Assembly (NCBI RefSeq): GCF_046127645.1
Contig: NZ_CP175919.1
Origin: Clostridium_F caseinilyticum
Lineage (GTDB): Bacteria; Bacillota; Clostridia; Clostridiales; Clostridiaceae
DNA length: 64,000 nucleotides
Reading direction: 5' to 3' (one strand)
This document shows, piece by piece, positions 1 to 8,624 of the stretch. Position numbers and translations under genes: made by a program. The notes beneath the pieces are model-generated. The model made no database searches and was not told the DNA's origin. It saw only the letters and a list, made by a program, of their open reading frames with translations. Within the stretch, counting starts at the first letter, position 1, and each line of letters starts with the position of its first letter.

Positions 1-411
1 ATAGTAAAAGGTGTAAAAGAAACTATACCTCATGTTAAAAGTGTACTAGCCTTCGAAACTTTAGACTATTTAGTAAAGGGTGGAAGGCTTTCAAAAACAG
101 CAGGCTTTATAGGAAATGTATTGGGAATAAAACCAATATTGGCTGTAGAGAATGGGAAAATGGTAGTTAAAGATAAAGTAAGGGGTAGCAAAAAAGCTAT
201 AAGGGCTATATTTGAATATATAGATAGAGTAGGTTTAAAACAAGGAGAACCTTGTGTTTTGTTACACGTACAAAATAAAGATATACTAGGAACTCTAAGA
301 GAACATTTAAATAAAGATGAAACTGATTTTATAGAATGTATGGTAGGTTGTGTAGTAGGAATTTATGCTGGACCTGGAGCTTGTGGTATATTTTTTATAG
401 AAGATTATTAA
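1..411 (+). CDS. DegV family protein (C-terminal part, gene starts before window)
   Basis: The reading frame is open from base 1 and ends at a TAA at 409-411, so only the last 136 residues are visible. They contain the DegV C-terminal signature: the stretch ETLDYLVKGGRLSKTAG (residues about 20-36 of the visible part) followed by GNVLGIKPIL and then a basic KVRGSKKAIRAI segment. DegV proteins bind fatty acids in a cleft between two domains and act as carriers for fatty acid kinase (FakB role). Which lipid this one binds is unknown. An internal ATG/TTG near 121 is not a real start because the conserved region begins upstream. A hairpin terminator follows directly. Confidence 0.85.
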   Translation: MVKGVKETIPHVKSVLAFETLDYLVKGGRLSKTAGFIGNVLGIKPILAVENGKMVVKDKVRGSKKAIRAIFEYIDRVGLKQGEPCVLLHVQNKDILGTLREHLNKDETDFIECMVGCVVGIYAGPGACGIFFIEDY

Positions 412-420
412 TTAAAAAGT

Positions 421-463
421 TTTTAAGCTATATCATAATTAATTATAAAGATATAGCTTAAAA
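421..463 (+). terminator. Terminator after degV-like gene
   Basis: A perfect 14-bp inverted repeat (421-434 with 450-463) follows the stop codon by 9 nt. Its A/T-rich ends could act in either direction. Confidence 0.6.
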
Positions 464-714
464 TTTGCACAATGTGTATACGATTGCAATAATGAGATAT
501 ATTGGAATATCATTGTTAAGGACTAGAATGTAAAATTTATCATATTTGGTGATTATAATTAATATATATTAAATAAAAAGGTAAAATTAACAAAAGATTA
601 ATAAAATTTTATATATTAAGACAAAAAAGAAAGGAAAAAAAAATGATTTGTAGAATTTATTCATTACTAGATAAATTACCAATTATATCATACATATCAT
701 AGGAGGGAATTTTA
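464..714 (+). other. Intergenic leader of nucleoside transporter operon
   Basis: About 250 bp of AT-rich DNA without a convincing gene. A TATAAT at 554-559 is a possible -10 element but has no good -35 partner. I looked for the purine riboswitch core expected before purine transporters and did not see it. The SD GGAGGG lies at 702-707. Confidence 0.4.
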
Positions 715-1818
715 ATGAAAAAGAAAAAGATAATAGCTCTATTAGCTACTGCAGTTATGGCAGTTTCATTATTTACTGGTTGTGGAAGTAAAGATAGTTC
801 CAGTGAAAAATCAGCAGAAAAAAAGGAAAAAGTAAAGATAGGGCTTTCTACAGATGAGGGAGGATTAAATGATAAATCCTTTAATCAGGCTGCAGATGAA
901 GGAGTAAAGAAAGCACAAAAAGAGTTTAAGGTAGATTATAAACCAATAGAATCAAAACAAAAGGAAGATTATGAATCAAATTTAGAAGCTCTAGTAAATG
1001 ATGGATCAAATTTAACGCTTGGAATAGGATATCAAATGGAAACAGCTATGACAAATGTTGCTAAAAAGTATACTGATAAAAATTTTGCTATAGTTGATAC
1101 TGATAAGGTAAAATTACCTAATGTTCAATGTTTAACATTTAAAGATCATGAAGGTTCTTTTTTAATGGGTGTTATAGCAGGTAAAATGACAAAAACAAAT
1201 AAAATAGGCTTTATAGGTGGTAAAGATTCTGCAGCTATAAATAAATTTGAAGTTGGTTTTATAGCTGGTGTTAAATCAGTTAATCCAGAAGCTGCAAAGG
1301 GATTAATAGGAACAAAGGATAAACCAGGTTCAATGGTAAAATATGCAGACAGCTTTGGTGATACAAATAAAGGATATGAATTAGGAAAATCATTATATGG
1401 TGCAGGTTGCGATGTTGTATACCATGCAGCTGGTGGAGTTGGAATAGGATTATTTAAAGCTGCAAAAGAATTAAATAAACCTGATAAGAGAATATGGGCT
1501 ATAGGAGTAGACAGAGACCAAGCAGTTGAAGTAAAAGAATATGCAGATATAATACTATCAAGTATGATAAAAAGAGTTGACTCTGCAACTTTTAATGCAA
1601 CAAAAGAAGTTGTAGATGGTACATTTAAAGGTGGAAAACATATAGAATTAGGCTTAAAAGATGATGGTGTAGATATAGCGCCTACATCTAATAAAAATAC
1701 TTCAAAAGAAACATTAGATTTAGTTGGAAAATATAAGGAAGCTATAAAAGAAGGTAAGATAAAAGTTCCAGCTACAAGAGAAGAACTAGTTAAATTTACT
1801 CCAACAGAAATGAAATAA
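715..1818 (+). CDS. BMP family nucleoside-binding lipoprotein
   Basis: Substrate-binding lipoprotein of a nucleoside ABC importer, 367 aa, anchored outside the membrane. The N-terminus is KKKK followed by a hydrophobic stretch and the lipobox LFTGC, with lipidated Cys23, then a Ser/Lys/Glu-rich linker. The mature part matches the BMP/Med/TmpC family: GLSTDEGGLNDKSFNQ near residue 44, GFIGG near 158, HAAGGVGIGLF near 240 and GVDRDQ near 264. B. subtilis NupN (YufN) is the closest role model. The SD GGAGGG is 7 nt from the ATG. It is the first gene of a cluster with an ATPase and two permeases downstream, but a hairpin terminator separates it from the ATPase, so it may be made in excess. Purine nucleoside specificity is inferred from the family. 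Confidence 0.9.
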   Translation: MKKKKIIALLATAVMAVSLFTGCGSKDSSSEKSAEKKEKVKIGLSTDEGGLNDKSFNQAADEGVKKAQKEFKVDYKPIESKQKEDYESNLEALVNDGSNLTLGIGYQMETAMTNVAKKYTDKNFAIVDTDKVKLPNVQCLTFKDHEGSFLMGVIAGKMTKTNKIGFIGGKDSAAINKFEVGFIAGVKSVNPEAAKGLIGTKDKPGSMVKYADSFGDTNKGYELGKSLYGAGCDVVYHAAGGVGIGLFKAAKELNKPDKRIWAIGVDRDQAVEVKEYADIILSSMIKRVDSATFNATKEVVDGTFKGGKHIELGLKDDGVDIAPTSNKNTSKETLDLVGKYKEAIKEGKIKVPATREELVKFTPTEMK

Positions 1819-1851
1819 TTTATTGAGATAATATTAGAAATATAATGCTAT

Positions 1852-1882
1852 AAAAGCTAGATGTATTTGACATCTAGCTTTT
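1852..1882 (+). terminator. Hairpin between binding protein and ATPase genes
   Basis: Perfect 12-bp inverted repeat (1852-1863 with 1871-1882) with a 7-nt loop. It ends in TTTT but has only a short U-tract, so it may be an attenuating or mRNA-stabilising hairpin that lets the lipoprotein be expressed above the rest of the operon. Confidence 0.65.
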
Positions 1883-1947
1883 ATGACATATATATATTAT
1901 AATTTTATTTATGAAACGTTTACGAATATTATAAGGTAAAATTGCAT

Positions 1948-2001
1948 GGAGGGAGGCATCTAGTCAAAAAAATATATAAATTTGTGACTAGAAAATAGTG
2001 G
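1948..2001 (+). promoter_or_regulatory. Distant Shine-Dalgarno with hairpin before ATPase start
   Basis: A strong GGAGGGAGG (1948-1956) lies 45 nt before the ATG at 2002, too far for normal initiation. The sequence between them contains the inverted repeat CTAGTCA (1960-1966) / TGACTAG (1985-1991). If this forms a hairpin it loops out 32 nt and leaves about 13 nt between SD and ATG. An in-frame TAG at 1996-1998 excludes an upstream start. A five-codon ORF (ATG at 1946, stop TAG at 1961) overlaps the SD and could be a leader instead. Confidence 0.4.
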
Positions 2002-3534
2002 ATGGAAAAAGTAATTGAGATGAAGGGAATAACCAAAGTTTTTCCTGGGACTATAGCTAATGATAATGTTAACTTTGATTTAAATAAAAGTGAAACTCAT
2101 GTATTGTTAGGCGAAAATGGTGCAGGGAAAACTACTCTTATGAATGTATTATATGGATTATATCAAGCAGAAAAAGGTGAAATATTTATCAATGGTAAAA
2201 AGGTTAATATATTAGAGCCTAATGATGCTATTAAGCAAGGCATAGGGATGGTTCATCAGCATTTTATGCTGGTGCATAACTTTACTGTAGCAGAAAATAT
2301 AGTGCTTGGAATAGAACCTAAAAAAGGTTTAAAGATAGATATAAATAAAGCCATAGAAGATGTAGAAGAAATATCAAAAAAATATGGCTTTTCAATAGAT
2401 CCTAAATCTGTCATAGAAGATATATCAGTAGGGCAGCAACAAAAAGTTGAAATATTAAAAGCTTTATATAGAGGAGCTGAAATACTTATATTAGATGAAC
2501 CTACAGCGGTTTTAACACCACAGGAAATTGATGAATTAGGAATAATTATTGATAATTTAAAAAAACAAGGTAAATCTATCATACTCATAACTCATAAATT
2601 GAAAGAAGTTATGAAAATGAGTGATAGAGTTACAATAATAAGAAGGGGTAAGGTTACAGGTACTGTTAATACAAAAGAAACTAATATAGATGAATTAGCA
2701 GAACTTATGGTAGGAAGAAAAGTTAATCTTCAAATAGATAAAAAACCTCAAAATTTAGGAAAAGAAATATTGAAAGTGGAAAATCTTCAAGCTAAAGACA
2801 AAAGAGGGGTTGATGTATTAAAAGGAGTTAATCTTTCTGTAAGATCTGGACAAATTGTTGGATTAGCTGGAGTAGATGGAAATGGACAAAGTGAATTTAT
2901 AGAAGTTATAACAGGTCTTAGAAAGGCTAAAGCTGGAAGTATAAATCTTAATGGAGAGGAAATAATCAATAAATCTTCAAGACAGATAATAGATAAGGGA
3001 GTAGGACATATTCCAGAAGATAGACATAAAAGAGGATTAATACTTAAATATTCTCTTTATGAAAATGCTGTTTTAGGGAAACACCATAAATCTCCTTTTA
3101 GTAAAGGTATAGTTATGAATTATAAAGCTATAAGAGAACATTGTAATACACTTATAGAAGAGTTTGATGTAAGAACTCCAAATGATGAAGTTAATGCATC
3201 AGCTTTATCTGGTGGAAATCAACAAAAACTTATAGCAGCTAGAGAAATATCTAAAGATCCAGATTTATTAATAGCATCTCAGCCTACAAGAGGACTAGAT
3301 GTTGGAGCTATAGAGTATATTCATAAAAGATTAGTAAAAGAAAGAGAAAATGGCAAAGCTGTATTATTAGTTTCCTTAGAATTAGATGAAATATTATCAT
3401 TATCTGATAGAATTGCTGTTATGTATGATGGAAAAATAGTAAAAATATTAGATAGAAAAGATGCTACAGAACAAAAACTAGGTATATTAATGGCTGGTGG
3501 TACCTTAGAAGATAATAAGAAAGAGGTGAAATAA
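2002..3534 (+). CDS. Nucleoside ABC transporter ATP-binding protein (double domain)
   Basis: Cytoplasmic ATPase of the nucleoside importer, 510 aa, with two fused ABC domains as in the sugar/nucleoside CUT2-like family (NupO/YufO type). Domain 1 has Walker A GENGAGKTT (37-45), signature SVGQQQK near 141 and Walker B LILDEPTAVL near 160. Domain 2 is degenerate, as usual in this family: GVDGNGQS near 290 in place of a canonical Walker A, signature LSGGNQQK near 404, and SQPTRGLDVG near 426 where Walker B/D-loop would be. The ATG has no SD at normal distance; see the hairpin feature just upstream. The stop is followed after 1 nt by the first permease gene, so the two are co-translated. Confidence 0.92.
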   Translation: MEKVIEMKGITKVFPGTIANDNVNFDLNKSETHVLLGENGAGKTTLMNVLYGLYQAEKGEIFINGKKVNILEPNDAIKQGIGMVHQHFMLVHNFTVAENIVLGIEPKKGLKIDINKAIEDVEEISKKYGFSIDPKSVIEDISVGQQQKVEILKALYRGAEILILDEPTAVLTPQEIDELGIIIDNLKKQGKSIILITHKLKEVMKMSDRVTIIRRGKVTGTVNTKETNIDELAELMVGRKVNLQIDKKPQNLGKEILKVENLQAKDKRGVDVLKGVNLSVRSGQIVGLAGVDGNGQSEFIEVITGLRKAKAGSINLNGEEIINKSSRQIIDKGVGHIPEDRHKRGLILKYSLYENAVLGKHHKSPFSKGIVMNYKAIREHCNTLIEEFDVRTPNDEVNASALSGGNQQKLIAAREISKDPDLLIASQPTRGLDVGAIEYIHKRLVKERENGKAVLLVSLELDEILSLSDRIAVMYDGKIVKILDRKDATEQKLGILMAGGTLEDNKKEVK

Positions 3535-3535
3535 T

Positions 3536-4639
3536 ATGAGCGAAAATAAAAGTAAAAGTAGTATAAATAATAGTCTTATGAATATCCTAAAATCTTTGGC
3601 ATTCCCATTTTTTGCAATTGTAGTTTCTATATTCGTATCTGTTTTCTTTGTTATGTGGGCAAAGGGATATTCAATAACTCAATATTTTTCAGCTTTTGGT
3701 GACCTTTTTAGTACAATATGGAATGGTAGCTTTGGAGACAAAAGAAAAACTCTTGAAACAATGATATATGTTACACCTTTAATATTTACAGGAGTAGCTA
3801 ATGCTATAGCTTTTAGATGTGGATTATTTAATATAGGTGTTGAAGGACAATTTGTAGTAGGAATGATATCAGCAGCTATTATAGGTCTTATTCCAGGGCT
3901 GAATCCAGTGGTACATGGAATATTGATAGTATTAGGTGGAATAGTAGCAGGTTCTATATGGGCAGGAATACCAGGATTCTTAAAAGCTAAAATTGGAACA
4001 AATGAAGTTATTAACACAATAATGATGAATTATTTAGGACTATACTTTGCAAATTACATAATACTAAGATCTAGATTTGCAGTTAAAAGTTCATCTAGTA
4101 CACCTATAATTCAAAAAAGTGCTCAATTATTAAGATTTAGTAATGTGAGTAGAGCAAGTATAAGTTTAATAATAGGAATAGTATGTGCTATATTTATATA
4201 TTGGATTTTATGGAAAACTACCATAGGATATGAAATAAGAGCAGTAGGATTTAATCCATCTGGCGCTGAATATGGTGGTATTAATATAGCTAAAAATACA
4301 ATATTAGCTATGGTTTTATCAGGTGCTGTTGCAGGTATAGGCGGAGCTACTCATGTAGCAGGTGTTATGCATCAAGCGCAGGATATGATGGGATTACCTG
4401 GATTTGGATTTGATGGTATAGCTGTTGCCTTGCTTGCTAAAAATAATCCTATAGGATGTATAGCCTCTGCTGTATTATTTGGGGCATTAAATAGTAGTTC
4501 AAAAATGCTTCAACTTAATGGAATACCAAAACAAATAGTTTATCTTGTTCAATCTATAATAATAATATTTGTAGCAACTGATTATATAGTAAAATATTTC
4601 TCAGAGAAAAAGAGTAGGAAGGTGTTAATAAATGGATAG
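3536..4639 (+). CDS. Nucleoside ABC transporter permease 1
   Basis: Integral membrane permease, 367 aa, of the branched-chain/sugar-type family (BPD_transp_2), NupP/YufP-like. An N-terminal helix (about 20-42) is followed by the conserved TPLIFTGVANAIAFRCGLFNIGVEGQ segment (key residues FRCGLFNIGVEGQ near 95-107), then NEVINTIMMNY near 160 and the EAA-like GYEIRAVGFNPSGAEYGG near 230-247. About eight to nine helices are visible. It starts one base after the ATPase stop with SD GAGGTG and overlaps the next permease gene by 8 nt, which indicates a translationally coupled heterodimer. Confidence 0.9.
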   Translation: MSENKSKSSINNSLMNILKSLAFPFFAIVVSIFVSVFFVMWAKGYSITQYFSAFGDLFSTIWNGSFGDKRKTLETMIYVTPLIFTGVANAIAFRCGLFNIGVEGQFVVGMISAAIIGLIPGLNPVVHGILIVLGGIVAGSIWAGIPGFLKAKIGTNEVINTIMMNYLGLYFANYIILRSRFAVKSSSSTPIIQKSAQLLRFSNVSRASISLIIGIVCAIFIYWILWKTTIGYEIRAVGFNPSGAEYGGINIAKNTILAMVLSGAVAGIGGATHVAGVMHQAQDMMGLPGFGFDGIAVALLAKNNPIGCIASAVLFGALNSSSKMLQLNGIPKQIVYLVQSIIIIFVATDYIVKYFSEKKSRKVLING

Positions 4640-5558
4640 TTTAATCATAATAGGATTAGTAACAGCTACATTAAGGACAGCTACACCTTTAGTTTTTGCA
4701 GGTCTTGGAGGAGTATTTTCAGAAAGAGCTGGTGTAGTTAACATAGGACTAGAAGGAATGATGGTTATGGGCGCTTTCTTTTCAGTATATGGTACATATT
4801 TAACAGGAAGTCCTTTAGTTGGTATATTATTTGCTATAGTAGCGGGAGCATTGATTGCATTATTACATGCATTTTTAAGTATATCATTAAAAGCAGATCA
4901 AGTTATATCTGGTACGGCCATAAACTTATTTTCATCTGCATTAGCTAGTTTTTTAATTTTTAAAATTTTTAAAAAAGGTGGTCAAACAGATATAGTTAAG
5001 GCATTAGCCTACAATGTGCCAGCTTCATTAAAATCAATACCTATAATAGGACCTATACTATCAGGAATAAACTGGTTTGTAATTATAGCCTTAATACTTG
5101 TTTTTATATCTCATTATGTTTTATTTAAAACTCCAATTGGACTAAGAATCAGAGCAGTAGGTGAACATCCTAAGGCTGCAGACACTCTAGGAATAAATGT
5201 TTACAAGGTTAGATATTTATGCGTTATATTATCAGGAGCTTTAGCGGGACTTGGAGGAGCAGCATTAATAGGTATAACTCCTGTGTATAGAGAAGGAATG
5301 ATTGCAGGACGCGGATTTATTGCCTTAGCAGCTATGATATTTGGTAATTGGAAACCTTTTGGGACTATGTTTGCTTGTTTATTATTTGCTTTTGGTGGTT
5401 CTTTCGAAATATTTGCTCAAGGTTTTAGTTGGAATTTACCATCTGAATTTTATTCAAGCATACCTTATATATTAACAATGTTAGCATTAGCAGGATTTGT
5501 AGGCAAAACTACAGCACCTGCTGCAGACGGGCAGCCTTATGAAAAAGGTCAAAGATAA
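4632..5558 (+). CDS. Nucleoside ABC transporter permease 2
   Basis: Second permease of the nucleoside importer, 308 aa, NupQ/YufQ-like. It shows the parallel motif set to permease 1: TPLVFAGLGGVFSERAGVVNIGLEGMM near 19-45, SLKADQVISGTAINLF near 84-99, and the cytoplasmic loop GLRIRAVGEHPKAADTLG near 167-184. It has about eight to nine hydrophobic helices. The ATG overlaps the end of permease 1 by 8 nt. The C-terminal tail is short and polar. A 130-bp structured repeat and a terminator follow the stop immediately, which closes the operon. Confidence 0.9.
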   Translation: MDSLIIIGLVTATLRTATPLVFAGLGGVFSERAGVVNIGLEGMMVMGAFFSVYGTYLTGSPLVGILFAIVAGALIALLHAFLSISLKADQVISGTAINLFSSALASFLIFKIFKKGGQTDIVKALAYNVPASLKSIPIIGPILSGINWFVIIALILVFISHYVLFKTPIGLRIRAVGEHPKAADTLGINVYKVRYLCVILSGALAGLGGAALIGITPVYREGMIAGRGFIALAAMIFGNWKPFGTMFACLLFAFGGSFEIFAQGFSWNLPSEFYSSIPYILTMLALAGFVGKTTAPAADGQPYEKGQR

Positions 5559-5688
5559 ACAGAGTTCTTGGCTTTAGAGGGAGTTTTTACTCCCTCTAAA
5601 CTTTAGGAAATAGTTATCTAAGGGCGCAGTCGTCCTCACTTCCACTTTCAAGAAGATGGAAGTATTAGAGCGGATAGTCATCAGATAA
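5556..5688 (+). repeat. Structured intergenic repeat, copy A
   Basis: About 130 bp shared with 9635-9766 (copy B): both begin TAAACAGAGTTCTTGGCTT directly at a stop codon and end CAGATAAA/CGGATAAA. It contains a perfect 12-bp hairpin (arms about 5573-5584 and 5589-5600), then a long nested hairpin closed by TTATCT (5614-5619) / AGATAA (5683-5688), with an inner stem TTCCA/TGGAA near 5640-5661. Differences from copy B fall in paired positions and keep pairing, which suggests an RNA structure. Confidence 0.7.
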
Positions 5689-5690
5689 AG

Positions 5691-5718
5691 ACTTGCTATT
5701 TGGCAAGTTTTTATTTTT
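5691..5718 (+). terminator. Rho-independent terminator of nucleoside transporter operon
   Basis: ACTTGC (5691-5696) pairs with GCAAGT (5703-5708) and is followed by a T-rich tract TTTTATTTTT. Confidence 0.8.
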
Positions 5719-5782
5719 CAACTTTACTGTAGTAAAAATTTTTTTATGATATAATTAAAATTAAAGGGGGGTATATTAGTTT

Positions 5783-7156
5783 ATGAATATGAATTTTGGA
5801 TTGTCTTTGACACAGGAACAAAAGTTAATAATGACACAACAAATGCAGCTATCAATTAAACTCCTTCAGATGTCTAACTATGAACTACAACAATATGTTG
5901 AAAAGGAAGTTCAAGAAAATCCTGTTTTAGATTCTCAGAATATTCAAAAAGAAGAGAAGAATATAGAGGAGATAAACTATAAAAAATTAATAAAGCATTT
6001 AGAGGATAATGGAAATGAATATAGTGGTTATAGTAACTACAATAAAGAAGACGAAACCTCACCCTTTAATTTTATATCCCATGAAAAATCATTAAAAGAA
6101 TATTTAAAAGAACAAATAATAGAATTAAATGAAAACAAATACATAAAATCCATATGCATATATATAATAGAAAACATAGATGATAGAGGATATTTAGCTG
6201 TAAAGGAAGAAGAAATATCTGAAGAATTAAAAGTTCCCTTGAATTCAATAAAAGAAGCTATAGATATAGTACAATCATTAGAACCAGATGGGATAGGTGC
6301 AAGAGATTTAAAAGAATGCTTAAAGATACAGTTAATAAAAAAATCCATTAATAATAGCAAAATATGTGAAATTATAGACAATTATCTTACACTAGTAGCA
6401 GAAAATAAATATAATGTTATATCTAAAAAACTTGGAATATCAACACAAAAGGCTCAAGAATATGGAGATATTATAAAAACTCTTCAACCTAAACCATCAA
6501 GAGGATTTTATACTGGTGATGAAGTAAAATATATAGTTCCCGATGCCTATATAAAAAAAATAGATAATGAATATTATATAATCATGAATGAAGAATTGTT
6601 ACCTAAATTAACAGTAAATAATATGTACAAAGAAATAGTTTTAAATGACAATGATGAAAATGCAGTAGAATTTGTAAAGGAAAAACTAAATAGTGCTATT
6701 TTTTTAATTAAAAGTATAGAAAATAGAAAGTCCACAATTTATAGGGTGTTAGAAAAAATCTTAGAAATACAAAGGGATTATTTTGAGTTTGGAATTGAAT
6801 TTTTAAAACCAATGACCTTGAAGGAAATAGCAGATAGTTTAGGTATGCATGAGTCTACTATAAGTAGAGCTATAAGAGATAAATATATAAATACCAATAG
6901 AGGTACTATACTCATAAAAGATTTATTTACTACAGGAATTACTGCTAATAATAGTACAGGAGAAGATATTTCTGTAGAATTTATAAAAAAGGAAATAAAA
7001 GAATTAATAGATAAAGAAGATAAGAAAAAGCCTATATCTGATCAAATAATATGTAATATATTAAATAATAAAGGTATACAAATATCTAGAAGAACTGTAG
7101 CTAAATATAGAGAAGAACTAGGTATAAAATCTTCAAAATGTAGAAAGCGTTTTTAA
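5783..7156 (+). CDS. rpoN: RNA polymerase sigma-54 factor
   Basis: Alternative sigma factor that recognises -24/-12 promoters and needs an AAA+ activator; 457 aa. Region I is the Gln-rich N-terminus (TQQMQLSIKLLQMSNYELQ, about 13-31) that contacts activators. A core-binding domain follows (about 95-260, including EPDGIGARDLKECL). The HTH is LKEIADSLGMHESTISRA (about 339-356) and the RpoN box SRRTVAKYRE is at 435-444, close to the C-terminus. The SD is a run of six G at 5765-5770 with a TATAAT at 5750-5755 before it. It is a single gene with its own terminator. No sigma-54 activator gene lies in this window, so its regulon is elsewhere. Confidence 0.95.
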   Translation: MNMNFGLSLTQEQKLIMTQQMQLSIKLLQMSNYELQQYVEKEVQENPVLDSQNIQKEEKNIEEINYKKLIKHLEDNGNEYSGYSNYNKEDETSPFNFISHEKSLKEYLKEQIIELNENKYIKSICIYIIENIDDRGYLAVKEEEISEELKVPLNSIKEAIDIVQSLEPDGIGARDLKECLKIQLIKKSINNSKICEIIDNYLTLVAENKYNVISKKLGISTQKAQEYGDIIKTLQPKPSRGFYTGDEVKYIVPDAYIKKIDNEYYIIMNEELLPKLTVNNMYKEIVLNDNDENAVEFVKEKLNSAIFLIKSIENRKSTIYRVLEKILEIQRDYFEFGIEFLKPMTLKEIADSLGMHESTISRAIRDKYINTNRGTILIKDLFTTGITANNSTGEDISVEFIKKEIKELIDKEDKKKPISDQIICNILNNKGIQISRRTVAKYREELGIKSSKCRKRF

Positions 7157-7189
7157 AAGCATGAATTATAAATTATCATGCTTTTTTTA
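7156..7189 (+). terminator. Terminator of rpoN
   Basis: AAAAGCATG pairs with CATGCTTTT across a 13-nt loop and runs into seven or more T. Confidence 0.85.
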
Positions 7190-7412
7190 TATTAAAAAAT
7201 AATTACTATTGAGATAATTTCAAAAGAGTTTTTATAATGAACATATAAAAAGATTATCTTTCTTTAAAAATAAGAATTAAATTTTATAAATTATATATAG
7301 TATAAAATTAAAGATATAGGATTAAAAATACTATTCATGGGAAAAATAAATTTGAATTTTTAAAGTAATATTTAAATTTAAAAAACTTTTTTAAAAAATT
7401 TTTAAAAAACCC

Positions 7413-7483
7413 TTTAAAAGTATAAAAGATTATCTTATAATATAAGTGGGACATAAAAAAGATATAAGGGACTTAAATTGTCC
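7413..7483 (+). promoter_or_regulatory. cggR promoter and CggR operator
   Basis: A -10 TATAAT (7436-7441) lies 17 nt after a weak -35 TTTAAA (7413-7418). Directly downstream is a CggR-type operator: GGGAC at 7448-7452, GGGAC 20 nt later at 7468-7472, and TGTCC at 7479-7483. This agrees with the known B. subtilis cggR operator, where repeated GGGAC/TGTCC half-sites sit between promoter and gene and bound CggR blocks transcription. The rest of the 350-bp gap (7190-7410) is AT-rich with no gene visible. Confidence 0.75.
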
Positions 7484-7515
7484 AAGGATTTAATAGAAGC
7501 TGAGGAGTGTTCACG

Positions 7516-8547
7516 ATGGGAGATATTCTAAAGTTGCAGCAAAAGATAGTTCCCGAAATGTTAAAGCTATTAGAAAAAAGATATAACATATTAAGGACTA
7601 TTTATTATAAACAACCTATAGGAAGAAGAGTTTTAGCAAATGATTTGGAAATAGGTGAAAGAATAGTAAGAACAGAAATTAATTTTCTAAAAAGTCAAAG
7701 TTTAATAGATATTAATTCTTCCGGAATGACTGTAACAAAAGAAGGCGAAGAAATAATAGATAAGTTAAAATCCTTTATACATGAAGTAAAGGGATTAAAA
7801 GAAATAGAAAATATACTTAAAAATAAATTAGAAGTATTTGAAGTTATAATTGTTCCAGGAGATTTAGATGAAGATATAACAGTTAAAAATGAATTAGGAA
7901 AAGCTGCAGCTAACTATTTGAAAAATATAATGCGAGATAAAGATATAATAGCATTGACAGGTGGAAGTACTGTAAAAGAAGTTGTAGATAATATGCCAAA
8001 AATAAATGCTTTAGAGGATGTAATTGTAGTCCCAGCAAGAGGTGGCATAGGAAGAGATGTAGAATTACAGGCTAATACTTTAGTTGCAAACTTAGCTTCT
8101 AAAATTAATGCTAATTATAAATTGATGCATGTACAGGATAACCTTAGCGAGACAGCATTAAAAGCTGTTATGGAAGAAAAGTCAATAAAAGAAGTATTAG
8201 ATATGATACACAAAGTTAATATACTAATACATGGCATAGGAATAGCTGAAATAATGGCTACTAGAAGAGGCATTCCAGCAGAGGAAATAGCCTATATAAA
8301 AGAGAACAAGGCTGTGGCAGAGGCTTTTGGATATTACTTTGATATGAAAGGTAATATAGTGCATTCAAGCCCAACTATAGGTATAAAAAGAGAAGATATA
8401 AAAAATGTTGATAAACTTATAGCAGTATCTGGAGGCAAAGAAAAGGCTAAAGCGATACTGGCAGCAGAACTTAGAAATAAAAACAGTGTATTAATAACAG
8501 ATGAGGGAGCTGCTAGAGAAATTATTAATATCTTAGAAAATGAATAA
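7516..8547 (+). CDS. cggR: Central glycolytic genes regulator CggR
   Basis: SorC/DeoR-type repressor of the glycolytic operon, 343 aa from the ATG at 7516. A GTG nine bases upstream is also in frame, but it overlaps the SD GAGGAG (7502-7507), whose spacing fits 7516. The N-terminal winged HTH (RRVLANDLEIGERIVRTEINFLKSQ) is followed by the sugar-phosphate-binding domain with ALTGGSTVKEV and VPARGGIGRDVELQANTL, the phosphate-contacting loops of the family. The C-terminus has VSGGKEKAKAILAAL-like and NSVLITDEGAA motifs. In B. subtilis, fructose-1,6-bisphosphate relieves repression. Its operator overlaps its own leader and gap follows 77 nt downstream, so it is autoregulated with the operon. Confidence 0.93.
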   Translation: MGDILKLQQKIVPEMLKLLEKRYNILRTIYYKQPIGRRVLANDLEIGERIVRTEINFLKSQSLIDINSSGMTVTKEGEEIIDKLKSFIHEVKGLKEIENILKNKLEVFEVIIVPGDLDEDITVKNELGKAAANYLKNIMRDKDIIALTGGSTVKEVVDNMPKINALEDVIVVPARGGIGRDVELQANTLVANLASKINANYKLMHVQDNLSETALKAVMEEKSIKEVLDMIHKVNILIHGIGIAEIMATRRGIPAEEIAYIKENKAVAEAFGYYFDMKGNIVHSSPTIGIKREDIKNVDKLIAVSGGKEKAKAILAAELRNKNSVLITDEGAAREIINILENE

Positions 8548-8624
8548 TACTAAATAAATTAATTTATAAAAGTTAAAAATATATAAAAAGAAAAAAATGT
8601 TTATAATTTTAGGAGGTACTTATA

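Noticed and set aside
464..714. Purine riboswitch before the nucleoside transporter (also considered before ade at 54152)
   Set aside because: The conserved junction and loop sequences of the purine aptamer were not found in either leader.
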